Source: Holosporales bacterium
GTDB taxonomy: Bacteria > Pseudomonadota > Alphaproteobacteria > BNTO01
Length of the DNA: 14,770 nucleotides
Direction: 5' to 3'
NCBI GenBank assembly: GCA_031290075.1
Contig: JAITOG010000024.1
Span: forward strand, 1 to 14,770
Shown one piece after another: positions 9,901-14,645 of the stretch. Numbering within the stretch: position 1 is the stretch's first letter; each line of letters begins with the position of its first letter. The notes under the pieces were generated by a model. That model saw only the letters and a list, made by a program, of their open reading frames with translations, had not been told where the DNA came from and searched no databases. Position numbers and translations under genes: made by a program.

Positions 9901-11113
9901 TCAATACGGAGCTAAACTTTTTGTTAAAAATAAAGAAAAAATAAAACAAGGACAGCGAATTGTTGAGTGGGATCCATATACTATACCAATACTTAGCGAT
10001 GCAGATGGTATTATTAAGTTTGTAGATATGATTGATGGTTTGTCTGTTAAAGATATTGTTGATGATAATACTGGAATTACGTCGCATGTTATTATAGATG
10101 TAAAACAGCACGGAAAAGCAATATCTTTGCGTCCAGTAATTTCGATTTGTGATGAAGATGGGAAAGTTATTACACTAAAGAATAGTATTGAAGCAAAATA
10201 TGTTTTATCTGTTGATACTATTCTTGCTGTGGAAAATGGCGTTGCGATTAGGGCAGGAGACTTGTTAGCCCGTATTCCCCGTGAAACAGTGAAAACCCGA
10301 GACATTACTGGAGGTTTGCCACGTGTTTCTGAATTGTTTGAGGCACGTCATCCAAAAGATGCAGCAATTATTGCCGAATTTGATGGAGTTGTAGAATTCG
10401 GGAAAGATCACAGAACAAAGCGTAGAATTACAGTTATTCCTGATAATGTTGGCATGAGCCCTATAGAATATTTAGTTCCAAAAGGGCGGCATGTTATAGT
10501 TCATGCAGGAGATCACATTAATAAGGGCGATGTTTTAGTTGATGGAAACTCTGTTCCTCACGATATACTGAGAATTTTAGGAGTTGAAGCTCTTGCTTCG
10601 TATCTTGTTAATGAAATTCAGCAGGTATACAGGCTTCAAGGTGTTCCTATAAATGATAAACATATTGAGGTTATTGTTCGCCAAATGTTGCAAAAATATG
10701 AAATTAAAGATACCGGAGATACAACTTTTATAAAAGATGAGTTAGTCGATAGAACAACATTTCAGCTTGAAAATAAAAAAATTATTGCTCAGGGAGGACA
10801 ACCAGCTTACGGAGTTCCAACTCTTCAAGGAATTACAAAAGCTTCGTTGCACACCCGTTCATTCATTTCTGCTGCTTCTTTTCAGGAAACAACTCGCGTT
10901 TTAACAGAAGCTGCAATATACAACAAAGAAGATGAATTATCCGGTCTTAAAGAAAATATTATTGTTGGCCGTTTAATTCCAGCAGGAACAGGTGGATTGC
11001 TTCGCAAATATCAAAAAAATGTGCAAAATGAAATTGCCTCTATGGAAAGTGGAGAAGAATGCGACGATGATGATGAATTTCGTGAAAGTGAAGAAAACAA
11101 CTCAGACTTTTAG
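6938..11113 (+). CDS. rpoC: DNA-directed RNA polymerase beta' subunit
   Basis: The beta' subunit carries the catalytic centre of RNA polymerase. The 1391-residue product is complete. The N-terminal zinc ribbon has cysteines 71, 73, 86 and 89 (CLCGKYKRMKFKGIVCEKC). The universal NADFDGD motif is at residues 460-466, with Asp462, Asp464 and Asp466 holding the catalytic magnesium. The second zinc site uses Cys805 (EEDCGTSRG) and Cys879, 886 and 889 (CDSATGVCAHC). The trigger-loop entry MRTFHIGG begins at residue 923. The tail is strongly acidic (ECDDDDEFRESEENNSDF). Start: ATG after AAAGGAGA (6925-6932). No terminator is visible after the stop; the hda-like start codon comes 18 bases later, so read-through is expected. 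Confidence 0.98.
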   Translation: MAFHGIKNNSRGEIPNVFEKIKISIASPEQIRSWSYGEVKKPETINYRTFKPERDGLFCAKIFGPIKDYECLCGKYKRMKFKGIVCEKCGVEVTQSKIRRERMGHINLVSPVAHIWFTKSLPSRIGILLDMPLKEIEKVLYFESYVVLDPGLTPFHKNQLLNEEDIQKVQDEYGEDAFSVGTGAEALKVLLVGIEPEREIQAMRIELGEQISEVRRKKLIKRIKLLEAFQESGVKPEYLIMDVIPVMPPELRPLVPLDGGRFATSDLNDLYRRVINRNNRLKRLTELRAPSVIVRNEKRMLQESVDALFDNGRRGRAISGTNKRPLKSISDMLKGKHGRFRQNLLGKRVDYSGRSVIIVGPELKLHQCGLPKRMALELFRPFVYSRLERCGLANTLKSAKRMVEKERPEVWDVLEDVIREHPILLNRAPTLHRLGIQAFEPVLIEGKAIQLHPLVCTAFNADFDGDQMAVHIPLSTEAQLECRALMMSTNNILNPSNGKPIIVPSKDIILGLYYLTIEREKMPGEGMKFANSKELEYALGEKIVSIHSKIKCRVTVGGENGSIKNEIHETTPGRVLFWEYVPKNPNIPFSSVNKTLTATDVGELINTVHRYCGPKSTVIFADRIMKLGFTYMTKGAISFGKDDLVVPKEKDKIVNQTKEMVAEFEQQYLDGLITEREKYNKVIDVWGACTDKIANYMTMTLSNVVPGAQPNSVYMMMHSKARGSIAQMKQLAGMRGLMANPSGDIIATPITSNFKEGLNVLEYFISTHGTRKGLADTALKTANSGYLTRRLVDVAQDCVISEEDCGTSRGIVTKAVVEGSSVILSLEDRVLGRCVAENLVSPKTNKILAKAGEMLTEEIIEQLKENTIDEVKIRSVLTCDSATGVCAHCYGRDLARGSLIVSGETVGVIAAQSIGEPGTQLTMRTFHIGGTAQKGADQSFIESSYDAVIVFKNIVTAVNSHGTTIVLSRNGTITLLDATGKERGNYNIQYGAKLFVKNKEKIKQGQRIVEWDPYTIPILSDADGIIKFVDMIDGLSVKDIVDDNTGITSHVIIDVKQHGKAISLRPVISICDEDGKVITLKNSIEAKYVLSVDTILAVENGVAIRAGDLLARIPRETVKTRDITGGLPRVSELFEARHPKDAAIIAEFDGVVEFGKDHRTKRRITVIPDNVGMSPIEYLVPKGRHVIVHAGDHINKGDVLVDGNSVPHDILRILGVEALASYLVNEIQQVYRLQGVPINDKHIEVIVRQMLQKYEIKDTGDTTFIKDELVDRTTFQLENKKIIAQGGQPAYGVPTLQGITKASLHTRSFISAASFQETTRVLTEAAIYNKEDELSGLKENIIVGRLIPAGTGGLLRKYQKNVQNEIASMESGEECDDDDEFRESEENNSDF

Positions 11114-11131
11114 GTTTTAAATTTGTTAAAC

Positions 11132-11980
11132 ATGAGGCCTCGCCAATTACCTTTAATCAATAAAACTGATTATTCGGCTAGAAAATGGGTAGAGGCCGAT
11201 TGCAACAGAGTTGCAACAAGGTGGGTTTTTGGCTGGTCAAAGGAAAGAGTAGACAAATTAGCTTGTTTCTGCGGGCCAAGAGGTTCGGGGAAAACTCATT
11301 TAGTAAATATTTTTAAAGAATTACATGGGGCTTTTGAATTTTTTCCAAACGATTGCAAAACAGCGCCAAGTGAGATTTTGGAAAAAATTAGACTTCCTTC
11401 GAATCCAATTTCTTCTAGCAAAGTTGAAGGAGCATACGAAGCGCAGAACCGGAGTGTATTAGATATACATGAGGATTCGAGCATCGAAGCGACGAACAAA
11501 TTTGCAGAAGAAATTGAGTTTCGAAAGAAGTCTATTGAACAAAAAAACGCAAAAAATGCTTTTTTTTTTGATAATATAGAAAATTTTAAAGAAGATTGGC
11601 TTTTTAATATGTATAACATTATAAAAAGTTTTAATGCTTCGGCTATTTTTACGATAACTACACAACCTAGAGAATGGAGATTTAACTTAAAAGATTTAGA
11701 ATCTAGGCTGAAAGCAACAACAATTATTAATATTTTCCCACCTGATGATAATCTAATAAAAAGTATTATTATTAAACAAACGCAAGATTATAGTCTATAT
11801 ATTGATAGGCAAACTATTGAATACTTAGTTCAAAGAATTCCAAGAGATTTTGAAAGTATAGTTTATTGGATAAAAAAAATAAACGAAATATCTATTATGT
11901 TAAAGGAAAAAATTTCAAAAAAATTAATCAACCAAACTTTAAAGAGCCCTGATTTTATGGATGACTCAGGGAGCGTGTAA
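11132..11980 (+). CDS. hdaA: DnaA-related AAA+ protein, Hda/HdaA-like, carrying an in-frame palindromic element
   Basis: Hda-type proteins bind the DNA-loaded sliding clamp and stimulate ATP hydrolysis by DnaA, preventing re-initiation of replication. The family start MRPRQLPL fixes the ATG at 11132 (282 residues); an upstream TTG at 11123 is possible but less likely, and no strong ribosome-binding site is seen for either. Walker A is GPRGSGKT at residues 48-55, Walker B is FFFDN with Asp147, and the box VII-like DLESRL with its arginine is at 188-193. A C-terminal helical lid follows. Lys54 and Asp147 are 93 residues apart because residues 87-134 come from the repeat at 11389-11534; without it the spacing would be about 44, normal for compact Hda proteins. 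The N-terminal clamp-binding motif (RQLPL) is present. The AAA+ motifs are intact, so the protein may still work if the insert loops out. The gene symbol is by family resemblance. Confidence 0.85.
   Translation: MRPRQLPLINKTDYSARKWVEADCNRVATRWVFGWSKERVDKLACFCGPRGSGKTHLVNIFKELHGAFEFFPNDCKTAPSEILEKIRLPSNPISSSKVEGAYEAQNRSVLDIHEDSSIEATNKFAEEIEFRKKSIEQKNAKNAFFFDNIENFKEDWLFNMYNIIKSFNASAIFTITTQPREWRFNLKDLESRLKATTIINIFPPDDNLIKSIIIKQTQDYSLYIDRQTIEYLVQRIPRDFESIVYWIKKINEISIMLKEKISKKLINQTLKSPDFMDDSGSV
11389..11534 (+). repeat. Protein-coding palindromic element inside hda (copy 1)
   Basis: This 146-bp segment begins TAGACTTCCTTCGAA and ends TTCGAAAGAAGTCTA. Its first 33 or so bases match the reverse complement of its last 33 with few changes (both contain CAATTTCTTCT followed by an AGCAAA or GCAAA). 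It also holds a near direct repeat of about 20 bp (GAGCATACGAAGCG at 11430, GAGCATCGAAGCG at 11479). It is translated in the hda frame into a hydrophilic stretch including SKVEGAYEAQNRSVLDIHE. A second inverted copy lies at 12001-12280, which shows it is a dispersed element rather than a normal part of hda. Its placement between conserved AAA+ motifs, open frame and inverted ends parallel Rickettsia palindromic elements; sequence relationship to those is unknown. Confidence 0.82.
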
Positions 11981-12066
11981 GCATTTTGCATTTACTACTA
12001 TATACTTCTTCCTAACTCAATTTCTTCTGCAAATTTGTTCGTCGCTTCGATGCTCGAATCCTCATG

Positions 12067-12108
12067 GGGTTTGGGGGGAATCACAGATTTCCCCCAATTC
12101 CCCTCATG
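12067..12108. mobile_element. 42-bp insertion in the palindromic element, with 7-bp duplication
   Basis: Compared with copy 1, copy 2 has 42 extra bases here. The sequence CCTCATG occurs at 12060-12066 and again at 12102-12108, so the unit looks like a 35-bp insert (12067-12101) plus a 7-bp target duplication. The insert is an imperfect hairpin: GGGTTTGGGGGGAATC at its left pairs roughly with GATTTCCCCCAATTCCC at its right. The total is a multiple of three. I do not know this element. Confidence 0.65.
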
Positions 12109-12142
12109 TATATCTAATACACTCTGATTCTGCGCTTCGTAT

Positions 12143-12232
12143 ACCCAAACCCCAAAAAATTGCGGATTCAAACTTCTTGGGTTTCAAGGATTGGCAGCAA
12201 TTAAAATCCGCATTCTTTGGGGGTCCCAGTAT
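12143..12232. mobile_element. 90-bp insertion in the palindromic element, with imperfect inverted ends
   Basis: Copy 2 has 90 extra bases here relative to copy 1. GTAT occurs at 12139-12142 and again at 12229-12232, consistent with a 4-bp duplication. The insert starts ACCCAAACCCC and, on the other strand, its far end starts TGGGACCCCCAAAG. Both ends then reach an identical GCGGATT (12162-12168 and its complement near 12204-12210), so about 26 bp form imperfect inverted ends. The length is a multiple of three, although in the frame matching the hda peptide one TGA stop occurs. Its GGGGTTTGGG end resembles the start of the 42-bp insert, which may mean a shared family. Confidence 0.65.
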
Positions 12233-12296
12233 GCTCCTTCAACTTTGCTAGAAAAAATTGGTTTCGAAAAAAGAAGTCTATTAAAATCTGTTTGCA

Positions 12297-13481
12297 CTAC
12301 ACATTATCTGTAGCGTTATTTTTGAGTTTTATATTAGATATTTTTTCATAAAGCATTGCAAACACTCCATGTCCAAAAACATTTGCTGACGTTGCAATTG
12401 GATCAAAAACTACGTAAATAGCTGTAACTGCTGCTACCATAGGAGCTGAAAATCCAAAAATTTTCTCAAACAATGGAGCAAAAATGATAGCGCTTCCCCC
12501 AGGAATTCCTGCTGCTGCAAATTTTGCTACAACACCGTATAATGAAAATGTTAAAAATTGAGCCGGTGTTGGAAATCCGTATCCAAATGAAATCATAAGC
12601 ATAAAGCCAATAAGCGGCAATGCGAAGCAATCTCCCAAAAGGTGCATATTCGCAGTTGCAGATATAGCAAATTTTGCAACTTCCTTATTTTTAAGGTTCT
12701 TTTCACTTCCAGCAATTGTATGAGGAATAGCTGCAGCGCTGGACATACTTAATAACCCAATTAAAATTCCAGGCAAAAGGTTTTTAAATTTTTCAAACAT
12801 TTTTGCAAAATTAAAGTCTGATAAAAGGAATACTAAGAAAAACATGTATCCATAGGCAAAAATTGCTAAACATGCTAAAAGTCTGGAGTATTCCTTTACT
12901 ATAATGTATAGCGTTTCTTCATGCTGCATTTTTATAATAAAACCTAAAACAAATAACGGCAAAATAGGGCAAATTCCCTTTTTTAATATAAAATTTGCAA
13001 TGTTATAAATTTTTTCACTAAACATTTCTAATTGGCGGTTTTTAAGGAAACCTCCAATTATTCCTACCAAAACTCCAGAAAGCATTGCTATATCATTTTT
13101 AATGAACGATATTATTTTAAAGTTCCAGGCTTGGACAAGAACTTTTTGAGTACTTAGTTTTGAAATTGTGATAGCTCCTGATTTTAAGATCGGCGCTGCG
13201 AAAATGTAAGATAACCAAAAACCAACAAAGTTTGATAAACAAACCAAAGATACTAATAAGAAAACAACTTTTACTGATCCACTTTTTAAATTCAAAATAC
13301 CATTTAAGACAAAAGAAAATATTAATATTGGCAAAACAAAAATAATTAAATCTTTAATCAGTAGGCTAATTGCGTAAAATTGTTCTTTTATGGGAAGAGG
13401 GATAAATTTTCCAAAGCAAAATACAAGAACAAATAGGGCAATAACTAAACACGGCATATTCAGAAATTTCTTTAAAAACAT
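12297..13481 (-). CDS. Dicarboxylate/amino acid:cation symporter family (DAACS) membrane carrier
   Basis: The 394-residue, strongly hydrophobic product matches the glutamate/dicarboxylate carrier fold: N-terminal scaffold helices, an HP1 loop with SSAAAIPHTI (residues 247-256), TM7 with SATANMHLLGD (274-284), HP2 with AAGIPGGSAIIFAPL (323-337) and TM8 with FDPIATSANVFGH (359-371). Known members import glutamate, aspartate or C4-dicarboxylates with Na+ or H+. Several key positions differ here: the TM7 NMDGT motif reads NMHLL, the TM8 arginine that holds the substrate side-chain carboxylate is Ala363, and the sodium-site aspartate after VxG is His371. Thr364 and Asn367 are kept. Substrate and coupling ion are therefore open. 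Start: ATG at 13481 with AAGGAGT six bases upstream. It converges on hda. Confidence 0.85.
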   Translation of the reverse strand: MFLKKFLNMPCLVIALFVLVFCFGKFIPLPIKEQFYAISLLIKDLIIFVLPILIFSFVLNGILNLKSGSVKVVFLLVSLVCLSNFVGFWLSYIFAAPILKSGAITISKLSTQKVLVQAWNFKIISFIKNDIAMLSGVLVGIIGGFLKNRQLEMFSEKIYNIANFILKKGICPILPLFVLGFIIKMQHEETLYIIVKEYSRLLACLAIFAYGYMFFLVFLLSDFNFAKMFEKFKNLLPGILIGLLSMSSAAAIPHTIAGSEKNLKNKEVAKFAISATANMHLLGDCFALPLIGFMLMISFGYGFPTPAQFLTFSLYGVVAKFAAAGIPGGSAIIFAPLFEKIFGFSAPMVAAVTAIYVVFDPIATSANVFGHGVFAMLYEKISNIKLKNNATDNV

Positions 13482-13500
13482 TGCAATACTCCTTGAGAAT

Positions 13501-13533
13501 AAAAATAAAAAAACACCACAGTTTGTTGTGGCA
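13501..13533 (-). terminator. Intrinsic terminator or attenuator just upstream of the symporter gene
   Basis: On the minus strand, CCACA (13531-13527) pairs with TGTGG (13520-13516) around a six-base loop, with two further wobble pairs outside. Seven T's (13513-13507) and a T-rich run follow, giving a short hairpin plus U-tract. It lies immediately before the symporter ribosome-binding site (13494-13488). It could end transcription arriving from upstream, or, if the promoter lies further upstream, act as an attenuator for the carrier gene. The stem is short (5 bp plus 2 wobbles), so the call is moderate. Confidence 0.5.
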
Positions 13534-13609
13534 AAATAGACAAATACATCATGGAAAATAATGCTACTAGTTAACTAATTCAAAGTCAAATGGAATAGTT
13601 TGCCTAAAA

Positions 13610-13770
13610 CCTCAGGGCCAGGGCTAAGTCCTAGATGTTTTTTTTGATTGTTATACTTTTTTGCAAATATTCTGTTTGTGTATAAAACAAGTAATATCTC
13701 AATCTTTAAAAGAACAATTATAAATAAAATAATTTTATATAGCATCTAGGACTTAGCCCTGCCTCAGGGC
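13610..13770. mobile_element. 143-bp miniature inverted-repeat element with 9-bp target duplication
   Basis: CAGGGCTAAGTCCTAGATG (13619-13637) is an exact 19-bp inverted repeat of 13743-13761. The unit 13619-13761 is flanked on both sides by the same 9 bases, CCTCAGGGC (13610-13618 and 13762-13770). Exact inverted ends touching a direct duplication are the mark of transposition. The 105-bp interior is very AT-rich and codes for nothing, so this is a non-autonomous element that would need a transposase in trans. A 9-bp duplication is typical of IS4-type and ISAs1-type transposases; a CAGGG end would suit ISAs1, but that assignment is tentative. Confidence 0.82.
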
Positions 13771-13882
13771 TCCGACATAGATATTTTTTTATTTCAGTAG
13801 TAGATTGATTCTATTTTATTTTAACTATTAGAGTACTTCACGACTAATTCATGTGTAAATAAAAAAATATCTACGTCGGAGC
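13769..13882. repeat. 114-bp element with 25-bp inverted ends, interrupted at its left edge by the 143-bp element
   Basis: The 25 bases at 13769-13793 (GCTCCGACATAGATA then T-rich) are the inverted repeat of 13858-13882 with a single mismatch (CATAG against CGTAG). The 64-bp interior is AT-rich without coding sense. The neighbouring miniature element used CCTCAGGGC as its target, and the last two bases of that site are the first two of this repeat, so this unit was present first. No clear target duplication is seen around it. It may be an older miniature transposon or a large-loop bidirectional hairpin; the pairing itself is certain. Confidence 0.65.
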
Positions 13883-14025
13883 TTTGGTAAGCAATGGACG
13901 CAAGGACGAGCGTTAATTTTTTCTAAAAGATTGCCAACGGTGACGTGTTTGCGGTAAACTCGCGTAGTTTGAGTATGTGGCGGATCTGCGGTTGGCTCTG
14001 TTGCGAATGTGTTTTGTTGTTATAA
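13883..14025. other. Noncoding stretch before the decayed gene
   Basis: I see no gene, strong promoter or terminator here. From about 13970 the plus strand becomes rich in G and T, a bias that continues into the following decayed coding region. A weak ACGC/GCGT pairing followed by T's near 13900-13925 is too short to call a terminator. Confidence 0.4.
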
Positions 14026-14645
14026 TTGTTAAAGAGATTGGTTTATGCTGCGTGTTGTGCGGCTGGATGTTGTACTGCTGTGATGGCGGGGTGTTGTTGC
14101 GAGGTTGAGGGAGTGAGGGAGATGGATGGAGTTCGGACGACTGTGTCCCGTTCAGATTTTATGCCAATCCCGGTGCATAACCCAATGGTAGTAAAACGCA
14201 GTCTGAATTCTCTAATGATTCTGCTGGATTAGAAGACGATGAATCCGAGGATTCTACTGAGAATAGGTATATAAATTCAAATCGCTTTGGTCGCGATGAC
14301 TTCCTATCTGGCAAATATCGCAGTTGCAGAGCACTCTATAGAGATCACATCTTCGATTCTATCGCAGGATTCGAGTTATGGTGCGACCGTGTAAATAGTT
14401 TCGGTTCGGAAATTTTGATATCCAAGTTAAAGAAGCGCGACAGGTCGATATTCCGCGCGTACAAGGACTTGATAGCCGTTTCCATATCTTCTCCACCACT
14501 GCTGGGGAATTAGTAGGCGCAAAGAAGCAGGAGCTCTTCTCGCTACTCTCCACCATCGGCTGTCCAAGGAACTACCGTACACCAGGCCATTCCGTCGGAT
14601 GCTGACTTGCTTAAGCAAAGCTGTATCCATAAGCAACGACTCTGA
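14026..14645 (+). pseudogene. Probable decayed gene with several frameshifts, function unknown
   Basis: No single frame is long, but protein-like stretches follow one another in changing frames on the plus strand. The first opens at a TTG at 14026 (LKRLVYAACCAAGCC, then a lipobox-like VMAGC, and MPIPVHNP). A second runs 14181-14513 (NGSKTQSEFSNDSAGLEDDE). A third covers 14275-14394 (MTSYLANIAVAEHSIEITSS, then SQDSSYGATV). A fourth runs 14399-14605 (FRFGNFDIQVKEARQVDI, then FHIFSTTAGELVGAKKQELF), and a last one ends at 14645 (AVQGTTVHQAIPSDADLLKQ). One missing base in AACCCAATGG near 14180 would join the first two. The start may have coded a Cys-rich, lipoprotein-like signal. GC is visibly higher than in neighbouring DNA, hinting at acquired origin. 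I recognise no family, and the true start is unknown. Confidence 0.45.

Larger units (their letters stand above)
12001..12280 (-). repeat. Second, inverted copy of the palindromic element, split by two insertions (copy 2)
   Basis: Read on the minus strand this matches the hda segment along its whole length: 12014-12066 is an exact 53-bp reverse complement of 11468-11520, and 12109-12142 matches with two substitutions. 12233-12280 matches the other end with a few changes and a small insertion, ending in the same AAGTCTA. Removing the 42-bp and 90-bp insertions leaves 148 bp against 146 in copy 1. It fills most of the 316-bp gap between hda and the convergent symporter gene and ends 16 bases from the symporter stop codon. 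A plus-strand open frame (11961-12251) runs antisense through it and is not a gene. Confidence 0.85.

Noticed and set aside
9901..10305. Long minus-strand open frames inside rpoC, and similar ones in rpoB, rplA and rplJ
   Set aside because: Shadows of strongly conserved plus-strand genes; no ribosome-binding sites or motifs.
11947..11971. CCCTGA/TCAGGG hairpin at the end of hda as a terminator
   Set aside because: Six-base stem with a 13-base loop, inside the coding sequence and not followed by T's.
11961..12251. 96-codon plus-strand open frame between hda and the symporter
   Set aside because: It runs antisense through the repeat copy and its two insertions; its residues are those of the palindromic elements, with no ribosome-binding site of its own.
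13992..14010. GGCTCTGTTGCGAATG resembling the end of an IS6-family element (GGCTCTGTTGCAAA)
   Set aside because: Only one partial match, no inverted partner or target duplication found nearby, and no IS6-type transposase in the window.
14427..14636. Minus-strand 69-codon open frame, and the overlapping one at 14359-14556
   Set aside because: Both are mirror frames of the better plus-strand coding segments; their Arg/Trp-rich composition is not protein-like and no transposase motif is seen.
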